Shown here piece by piece: positions 37,391 through 48,107 of a stretch of 64,000 bases of DNA (positions within the stretch are counted from its first letter, which is position 1; every line of letters starts with the position of its first letter). The translations under genes and the position numbers were made by a program. Source of the stretch: Ophiodon elongatus. Its lineage: Eukaryota > Chordata > Actinopteri > Perciformes > Hexagrammidae. The stretch is taken from contig JACSYO010000705.1 of assembly GCA_016806645.1 (NCBI GenBank), positions 57,707 to 121,706 on the forward strand, in the 5' to 3' direction. The notes below the pieces were generated by a model. It saw only the letters and a list, made by a program, of their open reading frames with translations. It was not told the origin of the DNA and searched no databases.

Positions 37391-37744
37391 GTAAATAGAA
37401 CAACTTCAATATATCCCCCCTAATGATTTGCAGCAGCATTCATGATGCCGTATGTTGATTATCTTAGTGTAATGTGTGTTTTATTTCGAAATGACTGTTG
37501 AGTGACACTTTACTTTGATTTGACATAATTACTGTGCCACCATGTCTCAGCTGTGCTATAAATTGTGGCCATTGTTTATTATCAGATATTACGCTCTTCT
37601 AACATGAGTAAACCTACATTGAAAATATTCTCCCCTCAGTCATTTGAAAGCACACAGAGGAGCACAACACGCACGATTTTGACACTAATCTTGTGACAAT
37701 TCTGGTATGTGTTCTGTAGACATAACAGATATATTTGGTTATTT

Positions 37745-38000
37745 AACTGAAATAAAAAAATAAAACGCCAGCTACAGGCAGGCAATCAGCAAGTGCAAAC
37801 TAGTCCAAATAGGGAACAGGCATCCATGCAAACAGGATGAAGGCTGCACACTGCAGTTAATGTGACACAAAATTAATGATCTGGCTGAGGACTAGTGTTT
37901 GTGGGCAAGTACACTAGGTGACTGAGGGGAATCAGGGGCAGGTGTCCAGATAGGTGATTGGGGAACAGCAGGAAGAGTTTAGAATGGGTCTGTAATGACA
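37745..38000 (-). repeat. Possible degraded LTR-retroelement fragment
   Basis: An A/G-rich run of short blocks (GGCAGGCAATCAG, CAAACAGGATGAAGGC, AATCAGGGGCAGGTGTCC, GATTGGGGAACAGCAGG) resembles, in reverse orientation, promoter-region sequence of fish LTR retroelements. No LTR ends, duplications or coding were found, so the call is weak. Confidence 0.3.
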
Positions 38001-38217
38001 AGAACATGTTAGATGTGACAGGCACAACAAATATGGAAGCCCATAGGTAATTATAATGTAAACTTGAAAATGAAAATATAACTCAACAATAGCATTATAA
38101 TTTTCCTAAATGTAAATGCAATAATCTGTTCATTTTCATTTTCACATACTCTCACATGAAATTAAATTGAAAAAGACAGCAGGTGGCAACCTGTGAGGTT
38201 GAACAAAGGTAAGCCAA

Positions 38218-38880
38218 TAAGAAAGTGCCTTAAACTTGCATTCCCTCTACTTGCCATCAGGGGGCGACTCCTCTAGCGGCAAAATTAGGTCATATTGTAT
38301 AGATGTCTATGAAAAAAATGACCCCACTCACTTGATTCATTACCTCAGTGCACATTGTAAAACTGTGGCTTAGTGGTTAAACAGGGTCATCCTTCAATCA
38401 GAGTATCGGCAGTTCAATCCCCGGCTCCGCTAGCCCATGTCGATGTGTCCTTGGGCAAGACACTTAACCCCAAATTGCTCCCGTAGCTGTGCCTATGGTG
38501 TATGAATGTTAGTTTCCATTTAGTAAAAACTGGTCCCATTTAGGGTAAAATAGACCGTAAAGCAGAGTATTCTTTAGGGCGGGGCTACCTTGTGATTGAC
38601 AGGTCACTATCACTACCACACCTATATATGGCATCTCAACGTCACTCATCCACAGTCCAAACATGGTCACTTCTGCTTACTGGTTGTAAAAAAACAAGAT
38701 GGCGACTGGCCCAAAATTCAAGATGGCGATGGCCAAAATGCCAAACTCGAGGGTGCAAAACCGCAGTCCACAAACCAATGGGATCAGCACGATGACTAGG
38801 TCCACTTCTTATATACGGTCTATGGTCTGCAGGTAGGATGTCAATCATTCTCTGTAGATGGGACACCATACGCTACCTAC
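38218..38880. mobile_element. Non-autonomous DNA-transposon-like repeat hosting a SINE
   Basis: The two outer parts (38218-38358 with 'CATCAGGGGGCGACTC' and 'TAGATGTCTATGAAAAAAATG'; 38520-38880 with 'TTTAGGGCGGGGCTACCTTG', 'AAGATGGCGA' twice, and 'TCCACTTCTTATATACGG') belong together in many fish genomes as one non-coding repeat. Here they are separated by a tRNA-like SINE (38360-38515). The class (hAT-like is possible) is not proven because no terminal inverted repeats were located. Confidence 0.5.
38360..38515 (+). mobile_element. tRNA-derived SINE
   Basis: An internal RNA polymerase III promoter is visible: A-box-like TGGCTTAGTGG at 38366-38376 and B-box-like AGTTCAATCC at 38411-38420, spaced 34 bases apart as in a tRNA. 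The body 'GTGTCCTTGGGCAAGACACT' and 'CCCCAAATTGCTCCCGTAG' is typical of a widespread fish SINE-like repeat. No clear target-site duplication was found. The intact-looking boxes do not make it a tRNA gene because the cloverleaf cannot be closed. Confidence 0.6.
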
Positions 38881-38973
38881 CAGAACCTGTGCCCAAAATT
38901 CAACTTGAACTTGATGAATATACACACAGCCAATAGGACCAGGGCAAGCAGGCAACCAGCCATCAAAATAAAT

Positions 38974-39100
38974 ATGGAGGAAAAGTTCATTTTGGTTTCA
39001 GAATTCCCCCGAATTATAAAACTTCTACAATCTTCACATATCTTGTCATATCAGGAGGAAAGTAAAGAAATTGGCTGCCTACCGAAGTGAAATTGCAGGT
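38974..39100 (+). pseudogene. Possible MADF/Myb-like domain remnant
   Basis: The reading frame gives 'MEEKFILVSEFPRI' then 'SHILSYQEESKEIG'. This recalls the start of MADF domains (m-E-x-x-L-I-x-x-V-x-x-x-P-x-L-Y ... Y-x-D-x-x-K-x-x-x-W), which Harbinger elements and host transcription regulators carry. The frame stops at 39088, and a GT-type donor (CAG/GTGTGT) follows at 39098. The similarity is short and the expected 'LYD' and tryptophan are damaged or out of frame. Confidence 0.25.
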
Positions 39101-39934
39101 GTGTTTTAAGAATGCATGGCGATCTAATCAGATTCAGCTTCATTGTCATTGCACAGGGACAACAAAATGAGCATATGGAACAGGGAAAGTGCTATGGACA
39201 AGCTTTGCATTTCTTTTTAATTCTGCCTACTTTGCGTGCTCCTCCACAACTGCCCTGAACCAAGCGGCACACAAAGGTGCTAAATAATCCTTTTCTGAAA
39301 CACACACACTTAAATGTCACTTTAAGTATCTATACACTCCAAAGAAATAGCCTTCGAAAAGGTGCATTCAGAGCAACACCTTTATCTTTGCCAGTTGCTC
39401 CGTTAAAGTGCAAGTCTCTCTTGGGGTGGCCCGACATGCCGTCTTTGAAGCTATTATATTAGTGTAGCTCTTCTCCACACACAGTCAAACAAACAGCAGT
39501 AGATTTCACCAATGTACCCCACAGTGCTGATTCATCTCCTCGCTGGACCAGCCACCACTAATCTTTCTGTAGTGGCGAGTTTCCCCCGTAGCGAGCCTTG
39601 ATCATTGACTTCATCTTGCAAGGGGCAGAAAGAAAGCATGTACACAGCTCAAGGAAAAGTGATGAACTCTCGTGAAAATTACAAAAACAACCACAGAGGT
39701 GAGTTATATTAGGTTGAATGCTAAAGAGCAGGTATTTTTACAGAAGGTTTTGAGTTATATTTATTGTTTTTTTTTTTTGTTCAGACATGTTTTCAGTGGC
39801 AAGCAGTTCATAACCATATGGCATATATAAAGGAGTTAAATAACTAAGCTAAAAGCTATACAAACTATGCTTGCTGAAATGTATCTCTTTAAATATATTG
39901 TTTATATTTGTGTAACCTTGTACTTGGAAGTAAT
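39101..39934. other. Unique sequence, nothing recognised
   Basis: No gene recognised. A poly(T) run lies at about 39767-39778. Confidence 0.45.
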
Positions 39935-40310
39935 GACAAAAACACTGGGTAGTCCTTGAACCATTCCAGACACATTTTTGGAACAATTGACGAGGAGTGC
40001 GATAATGAGGCAACCATCTTAGCATATGAATCAGTGGCTCCGGTGTAGGATATAAAAGATCGATGCAACACAAGTATCCACACTCTGGAATTAAAGCTCT
40101 GATGTGAAACAGTCTTTATTGATGACATTTTAACCAAGCAGGCCCTACTCAGGAAACATTATTTCCTGTTTTCTATAGACAACCACTGTGTTAAATGTGA
40201 CATTATTCCCTCATTCCCATATTTTCACTGACGCAGATTAGCAATTGCTTCTAGGATTTCGATTTATAAAAATCTATATAGCATGTCTCAAGGTTTGTCT
40301 TTCTTTAATT
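39935..40310. repeat. Dispersed repeat D, copy 2
   Basis: The partner of 37045-37390 in the same orientation. It has 'CCTTGAACCATTCCAGACAC' (about 39952), 'CAACACAAGTATCCACAC' (about 40066), 'CAGTCTTTATTGATGACATT' (about 40110) and 'AGGCCCTACTCAGGAAACAT' (about 40140). It is slightly longer than copy 1 because of an insertion near 40245-40280. Confidence 0.7.
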
Positions 40311-41017
40311 TCGTGACTCGCCTGTATCATGACATTTCCATTATCAGCCCTTCAGCAGTGTATGTTTGGGTTGAGAGCCAGGAGCACTTGGTCTACAGGT
40401 ATTACATAGGGCTTCTACTTATCAGGTTTTTGCAGACATGTTTTCAATGGCAAGCAAGCCACTGATATGGGCTATGCGAAGGTACTTCATTGATGTCTGG
40501 TGATAGAGGCTTTGCTTTCCTTTTTTTGCTGGCAATGCGGTTTGCCAGTTAGGTGACCAAGCAAACAGTCAGCAGTGCTCCGTCCGTGATAAGTATAATG
40601 AAACCGCTGAAGAAATGACGTGAATTTCATGGACAATTCTTTATGCCAGTTTTAATTGAGTGAACCCTTAAGCAAAGTCAGTGTGCAGTATATTCTGCAG
40701 GATGAGTCTTAGGCACACATGAGCTACATCATTGTGCATTAATTGCACTAAAAAGGAATGTCAATTTTTTATTTGAAAAGAAAAAAACACTTTGCCATCA
40801 ATGTAATACATCTCTTTTGCATCCATCTCAAACTGTTGGCAGTGAATCATTTAAAGACATGTACTTTCTTTGTGATAGATTAGAAAAACATTATCCAGGC
40901 TATAATATTGCCCCACAAAGTGCATTTAGATAATGGGTTGAGCCAAATTATAGCACTTGTGATCCAGTTGCAACCAATGCGGAATTGAAATGATTCACCA
41001 TTCAGTGATGTGTGTGC
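40311..41017. other. Unique sequence, nothing recognised
   Basis: No gene or repeat family identified. Confidence 0.45.
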
Positions 41018-41340
41018 ATTCATCCATTGTCTGCAGCTCCATGCCTGACTTTCAGTAGCAGCAGGCTAAGCAAAGTGGCCCAGATGCCCTTCTCCCTTGT
41101 CTCAACCTCCTTGAAGATCCTGAGGTACTTTCAGGTCAGATGGGATATGTAATCCCTCGAGCATTTTCAAGGCCTTCCCCAGGGGCTCATTCTTGTAAGA
41201 TATGCGGGATAAAAACCTGCAGATAGAGGTGTCCAGGAAGCATCCTGATCAGGAACCCAAAACACTTCAACTGGCTCCTGTCATTGCCAAGAACTCGACA
41301 ATACATTTCTGTAACAACTCAGAAAAGATCAACCTCTACA
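41018..41340 (-). mobile_element. Old, diverged Rex3 3' fragment
   Basis: The order of blocks matches the young Rex3 copy at 1793-2056 in the same orientation: 'CATCCATTGTCTGCAGCTC' (tail and 3' UTR), 'AGCAGCAGGCTAAGC', 'GATATGTAATCCCTC' (compare GATATAATCCCTCC in the young copy), 'GTGTCCAGGAAGCATCCTGATCAGG' in place of 'ACATCCAGGAGGCATCCCGATCAG', and 'CAACTGGCTCCT'. There are many substitutions and small indels, so this insertion is much older. It is truncated at the 5' end like most LINE copies. No target-site duplication could be seen. Confidence 0.7.
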
Positions 41341-41444
41341 TTTGGGAAAGCTTTACTAAATTATGCCACAAACCAGCCCAGTGTCCTGAAAATTAAGTTT
41401 GTAAACAACTAAAATGGAGTGTTAATTATGTTAATTATGAGAAA

Positions 41445-41830
41445 CACAAATTTGGCGAGGATGGGTCAAACAACACAGGGCTTCCACCTAGGAGGCTTCT
41501 GTTTGTGTTTCATGTGAACAAAGTAGTTTTATTGCCTAAACCTATAGTGAAGAAAGTTTTTTTTTGCTTAAACCTAACTCGGTACTTATGTCCCAATTTT
41601 TGTTTAGGTATGTTACAATTTTACAGTAATTTAAGCTAAACTGTTATTTTTTATCAAACTTAAGTGAGTAGTTTTGTTATCCAAACCTAGCAAAGTCATT
41701 TTTTTTTAACTACGGATTTGATTTTAAAGTTTTAAACTGCAATCACTTGGTCTGGAAGGAAATAAGTTTCCCTCTAAACGTAATTTAAAGTGCAGTTTAG
41801 TTGTATGTAAAAAATGTTTTGTGAAGACAG
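41445..41830. repeat. Dispersed repeat C copy
   Basis: 'AACAAAGTAGTTTTATTGCC' (about 41518) followed by 'TAAACCTATAG', and later 'AGTAGTTTTGTTATCCAAAC' (about 41667), give two core-like blocks 150 bp apart. This suggests either a longer unit or two overlapping old copies. Confidence 0.55.
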
Positions 41831-42034
41831 GGTTGCAGAAACATACAGTGTGACACAATCCAACACAGTCTCACAGCAATTCATGAAATAGCCCCATATT
41901 TTAATCTATCGATTCTTGTACATGGACACAAAAGGTAATTTTTCTTTGTGCGGCTCAGCACAACTTTCAAACTAATGTATTTCAATCGGAATTTTGTGCC
42001 TGCAGCACGTTTTTCGGGACATTACGCAACAAAG

Positions 42035-42170
42035 CGAACGTTAGGTTTAGGCAACAAAACCACTTAGTTAGGATTGGGAAAACCATCACGAACGCACTGC
42101 TTCAGAACCCTCTGGTTGACTGAGGGTGGTTCAGAACAACGGTTAGGGATATGCGGTCTCGAACACTGGT
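42035..42170 (+). repeat. Dispersed repeat C copy
   Basis: 'CGTTAGGTTTAGGCAACAAA' then 'ACCACTTAGTTAGGATTGGG' at 42039-42080 is the cleanest forward-orientation core in the window. It is followed by 'AAAACCATCACGAACG'. Confidence 0.65.
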
Positions 42171-45100
42171 CTCAAACACCAGTCTTTGTTTCTGTGTTTA
42201 TTTATAAAAAATGCAAAATACATGTTGTATACAACCATCAGATTTGAATTTCAAGACTTCACGAACTGCTGTTAAACTGGGTTGTAAATTCAAACATTTG
42301 CCTTCTCAAGCATCAATCCACATGCAAACTTGTTCATTCATATTCATCCAATATAAAATATAATAAAATAAAAATCTCATCTTTTAGTTTTGTATGCATT
42401 GCTGTGTGTTTGACGGCGAGCGGTTTTAAATTGGGTTGGAGCAGGAAGTGAAAGAGTTTTGCAAATTATATTTCGTGTTTCCACTTTCTTCACATAAAGA
42501 GTGGTGTTTCTACAGACAACAGAAACTATTTAGTAAAATGCCTCAAGCACGGCTACAACAAGCCAACTAGGTCAACATTACAACTTTAAAATGTGGCCTC
42601 TCATTTAGCACAATCCTGCACAAACAGTAGTTTTTCCACTTTAAAAAAAAGACATTTTTACATAGAAATAAATCTCTACAATAATTGTTGCTTTTTTATA
42701 TTATGTATCTTGAATTTTCCACTGTATTTATGTATATATGCATGTATGTATGTCTGTCATTTATGCTCCAAAATACCAAGACAAATTACTTGTACGTTCA
42801 AACCTTTCTGATTCTAAGTACTTAATTATCTGAATAACTATTGAGTGGCCATTAAAGTATTGGCTGACTATGACATTTTTAACTGATTTATCATTTTTAA
42901 TGATCTTTTTTTTTTTTAAGGATAATTTAACTTTCAGTCACTAGTTAGAATGTGTTCTGGATCTCTTGACAATGACTTTTGAAAATATACTTTGGTCTTT
43001 AATGAGAACCCAATTTCTATAGATCATTCTGCGGGATTGCATTCATGTATGGATGCCTGGTATAGACTGGAACACTAATTAGTCAATCAAAATAATTTAC
43101 TGATCATAAAACCACTATTGTTTTTGTTTTTTTAAATGGGCCTGTTGCTTTTGGATGTTAAACAAAATCTGCCTTTTTACTTCTGCATTTAAAAACAGCA
43201 TGCTCTGAGAAAGAAGAACTGCCCACTCTGGCAACACTGTACCCTGCTTCACACCTAGTGCAATAAAACATTTTTCTAAAGCAGGTTTCCCTCATTGTTT
43301 CGTACAAAAATCAGGATTCCCCTTCCATTTACAGCTATCTTGCAACCGTGGCACAGCATTATCTGCTGACTGTCGAGGAAGAGATCAGCATTCACCTTTG
43401 TATTAATTACCAGTCACCATCCGAGTTGCTGAGCCATAAATTGGTCATTTTTCCTCGCCTGTTAATGAAAACGCCCCCAACTGTGATATTTGCAAGAATG
43501 CTGGCCAGTGCAGCACAACAAACACACAATCTTAAAGTAAAAAATAAGAGAGAACCAACAGAGCAGCAAAAAAAGGAGAAAGGAGAAGCCCCGGTCACCA
43601 AAACAAATTTCACTGATGGATGCCCCTCAGAGAGGCAGAGTGTCCAGGCAGGCTGCATCCAGAGCTTTCACAACTAATGCAGTTGCCTTTCAGCTTTTGC
43701 AGTGCCGCTTCGTTATTATTAATTACTACGATTATTTGAAGTCTGAAACATCAGCCCTTTGCTAAATTGTACTGTTTAAAAGTAGTCGGAAATCTGTAAT
43801 GACATTATGGTACATGTAGTGCCACCACCCAATATAAAGGGCAGATACATTGGTTTGGAAATAGAAAACTTTAAAGAACCGGAACAATAGGCAGTAGAGC
43901 AAAATAATTCAATCAATACCAAAAATTATTGAAATTCAGGTATTTCAATAAAACTTAACTAAAGAACAGAAGCCAAACTAAAGAAAGCTGCAGCCTCAAG
44001 TCCAGCTACCAGACGAAAAGAAAGGGAAAGGCAACCTTTTCGCAGTTCAAAACATTCCAAAAGTACATTTATGAAACGGATCAGTTTCAGCAATACTGCC
44101 CGGGTGTTACATGGTACTGGATTGAAGCCAAAATGTGTGACATTGACATTCACAATTCACTCATTTTTCCTTTTGTATATTTTCCTCCAATCTTAAAACT
44201 GGTTTGTTGCCTGCAAATACTTTCAGACCCATATCTACGTCTCACACTTTAAAATAAGGTGCTAGAAGGTTGCAGTGGAAGTTACTGTATGACATAAATT
44301 ATCTCATTGTTTTGTCTGAGGAATTAATGCAATCTCAACATTGCATATTCTAGTCATTGTGCATTGACAGTCAGGTTGGTTAGCCCTGAGGGTTAATGTA
44401 GGAAGCAAAAAAAAAAAGATATCTAGTCGGTGTAGTTCAATAGTACCTTTTCATGATTCATGCGCTCAGTCGAGACTGACGCACAAGAGATTGGCTTATT
44501 GGGCAACTGATGAGGAAATTGGAGTTCGGCTAGCTTCACCCTCTTGTGTAGTGGATCAGTCTGATGCAGAATATGCATAAAGTTGCCCACACCTGATCAA
44601 CAGTAAAACTGCTCTCTGATGGCTGTGCCATTATTTTCTTATGGGAAGAGCGGTGGTGACCAACTACAGTTTAGTCTTTCAGCAATGAAAGAGGCTCTGA
44701 ATGACTACCTGAAAATAGAAGATAATAATCCAAACGACCGATCTAACTTGAAATATAATAACGTTTAATGTTTTTGAAAGGTAACTCAATTCAAGAAAAA
44801 TACGTCTGTCAATCCTGATGCCTGACTTACTGTGGAATGTAAGCTGTTTTTCCCCCTAGTCTTGTAGCAGCAAGTCGATCTTTGGCGTATTGGTTGGGGA
44901 CTAAGGCCTTATTTTTATCCTCAATACAACAGAAGGAGTGAGTGTACGAATTAAGTTGTGCAGGCGCAGCAACAGTTTGCCTCCTTGTTGTCCTTCTCCC
45001 TCCAATGTATGGACCAAAACAGTCTTGAAACCTTTGCTAGAATCAAGTGAAAAGGTTAAGCTATAATCAATACGAGAGAATAATGACGTTGCAGAAGAAA

Positions 45101-45239
45101 CATGTTGGCCAACGATATCGCACAGTTTACAGGAATGTGATCTGACGCACAGCATGAATAACTAAATCACTTGTCACTGGCGATAGTAATTTATTAGTAG
45201 TTATTTATATATATTCTACACAAGGGATTTAGCTTGAAA
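42171..45239. other. Mostly unique AT-rich sequence
   Basis: No coding signature. The ORF at 43348-43677 (109 aa) overlaps one on the other strand and has no domain. A homopurine end, poly(T) at about 42908 and small (ATGT) repeats at about 42730-42752 are the only structures. Confidence 0.45.
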
Positions 45240-46400
45240 AAGTGTTCCCTGCAGAAACCTACCGTCCACTGGGTGTCACGTTATGCGGAGGCCACGGAGG
45301 TGAACTTGGCACATTTGCGGTCCTCGGTGCAGCACAAAAAATAACAAAGTGAACGCCACATGGCTGCCTAGTTCAGTTTAATATAGTATATTGGCACTTT
45401 GACCAACAGTATTTAGATAAACATCTGAGGTTGTTATGCTGCTTATACATTTAACATCTTTAACAGAAGAAACTCAGTTCTCAAGCTGGTCATCCACATC
45501 CCACAGCAGGTCTGCCAGCGGCCGCCCGGTCGAAGCCATTCATGCACTGCTAGCTAGTTTTTGACGTCTTCTACAGGGATGATTTGCTAGGAATCGTTTG
45601 CTTCGGTCTTGCCGAAGTCAACGTCCCCTACTTGACCAATCCTGCTTAAGAATGAGGTTCGAACCGCCTACCTCATTAACATACGGACACAGAATGTAAT
45701 GAAGACCCTCCATTACGAGCACTGGTAGCCAGCTTCAAGTAATTAAGCACACTCAAAAGGTTTAAAGGCTTTATTGAAATGGCATGTATATTGTTGGAAT
45801 GCAAACCTGTAAAGACAAATGCAGTATTAGTTTGGCTATCTTTACTCAAATTATTGGAAGTATAAACTGTTCTTGGTGCAGCCAAATAATATGCAATGTT
45901 TACTGTGTTCACTCACCTCTGTGTCTCCTCTAAAGGGTGTTCCACCTAAAAGAATCCCTGGGGTGCCTGAGCACCAATTTATGGTTCCGGGTAATACCAA
46001 TGGGTTTATTGGTAGGGGGGTGTTTGGAAGTTAATTTCTCTATTCGGCCTCATATGATCTCTATAGTGACGCGCAGCACCATAGAGAATCATACAGATTA
46101 TGGCCATATTGGATTATTGGTATTTTACGTAAAGGTAGTTCTGGTAATGTAGTTAATGTGTTGTTGGGGGACACCAGAGATACCTGTGTTATAGGGTGGC
46201 TGAGGTCCTAATCAGGGCCAGGCTATTTAAGGCTGGCTCAGGGACCACATGCTGCCCTTGGTCCACAATGACGGTCCTGTTTGTTATAAATGTTGGTGAC
46301 ATAAACACCTGGGTGGTTTGCACATAACCTTTGTGTCCAGCTTCCTACTGCCAACATCAAGCTGCTGTGTGGCCATCCTAACACAGAAATAAATAAATGA
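45240..46400. other. GC-richer block of unknown origin
   Basis: Two stretches (45245-45700 and 45940-46390) stand out in base composition and CpG content (for example GCGGCCGCCCGGTCG at about 45519). The second has a 7-bp inverted repeat TACCAAT/ATTGGTA at about 45995-46014 and a TATA-like TATTTAAGG at about 46224. Neither encodes a recognisable protein. They may be old retroelement pieces, but no ends or duplications were found. Confidence 0.3.
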
Positions 46401-46459
46401 AGGTGAACAAAAATGTAGAAAAAGATGTATTTATTCATGTCCTCTTTAGGTATCAACTT

Positions 46460-46580
46460 TTATTTATTTAGTTCAGCATTTAAATATTTCTGTATTTATT
46501 TCAGCATTTATTAATTATTTTATTTATTTATTTATCTATTTATACATTTATTTATGCATTTATTTATTTGTTTATACTTA
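46460..46580. repeat. Imperfect (TTTA)n microsatellite
   Basis: Long runs of TTTA/ATTT units with scattered substitutions. Confidence 0.9.
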
Positions 46581-48033
46581 AGTCATATTCTGTCCATAGA
46601 AGACAGTAGATGCACTCAGAGCAGATAGATATTGGTGATCGGAGAAGAGAACAAATGAGCTGTCAAGTGGTAGTAAGTGTACAGTATAGGTCAGTTTGAT
46701 TTTGTAAACATCACAGGGGCCTGCACAAATAGATTGCAGTAATCAGTTACCAGGATACTAGTATTTATCATACAGGGATGTGAATAACCCAGTTTATCTA
46801 TGTTGCATGTCAACATCATGTCCTGAATATGCTCAAAAGCCTCATAACCCGGATACTCATATCCATATGAACACACAACACACTGTTGTTCATAGGATGT
46901 CCTGATGGTGCTGCTGGTCCTGTTGTTTCTATGTTTGCCACATGGAGCAGTAGAGTGTCAATTTGACATGACACAACAGGCTTAGATTTTTACATTGTCA
47001 GACATAATAGAAACTATAATTTTGTGTTTTTTACATTCAATTTGAAGTTAAGCTGTGCAATGCACACACATTCATCCCTGACCATGTTTCAGAGAAAATA
47101 GAGGGAAAAAAAGAGACATTTGAAACTTTGTGCAGGACAAAAGGAGGGAAATAAAATGAGTCATAGAATTTCTATTTAGGATAATGATTGTCGTAAGAAG
47201 GTTCCCCAAGGGCTCTGGTACAAAAAGGCAATTGTCTAGATTTACCTAAATAAGCGGTGTTCAGGAGAGTGCAGACACAGAGAAATTAAGCCCTCAGATG
47301 ATGGAAGTAGAGGAAGTACATGGGAAATTTGACAAAAGATAATGTAAGCCCCTGTACATAACTGAAGGGTAGTTTGTCACTGTTGTGCGCCGGTCAGCAA
47401 AATAAAGTCAGCAATGTGCCGTACATTAAACGACCAGTTCAGTTTTAAATGTTGCTTAGTTGGCTGTATTTGACAATTTGTAAGTCTTCAAACTTATGTT
47501 CATGGCTTTTTCATTTTCTTTAGTTCTGACTGTGTTCAAGTCATATCATAGGCAAGAAAACAATGTAGTCAGTAGTTGGGAGGTCAGAATAGGAGAGACT
47601 GTCCTCCCAAGAAAACATGTTTACGTCCTGTCCATCGAGAAGGAAGAAAAAGTGGGACGTTGTTATGGCGCCACAAAGTCCACAGAGTGAGAAGGTGATA
47701 GTTGTTAGATGTGTCCACAAAATCTCCAAAGTTCTGAGACGTTTCTTTTCACAAACCAAAATTCAACGTTGGTCTATTTCATTTGTGATCGTTCTCTAAC
47801 TAAGTAATTATTCTCACCCAAATCACAGCCTTTCCCCAAACAAGTCATCGGTCCCAAAAATGAACCAAAACTAAACCAAAGAGGCATCTGATGAGAGAGC
47901 GCTTATTGCTCTAAAGGTCGGTTTGTTTTTGAAAGTTGCAAAGATTCCCTAACGGATATGTTGGACATATTCCCAGCTGGCAGTTAGGAAACAGAATAAA
48001 GTTGGACTAATATTTACTAGAGTCACATAGAGC
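46581..48033. other. Unique sequence, nothing recognised
   Basis: Only short ORFs without features. Confidence 0.45.
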
Positions 48034-48052
48034 TGTGTGTGTGTGTGTGTGC

Positions 48053-48106
<54 letters not shown>
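48034..48106. repeat. (TG)n microsatellite
   Basis: A nearly uninterrupted TG run of 73 bases with two GC interruptions near 48051-48057. Confidence 0.97.

Positions 48107-48107
<1 letters not shown>

Noticed and set aside
46150..46410. Possible third LTR (TGTTGGGGGACACC start, TATTTAAGG, AATAAA)
   Set aside because: No CA end with a matching target-site duplication could be found.
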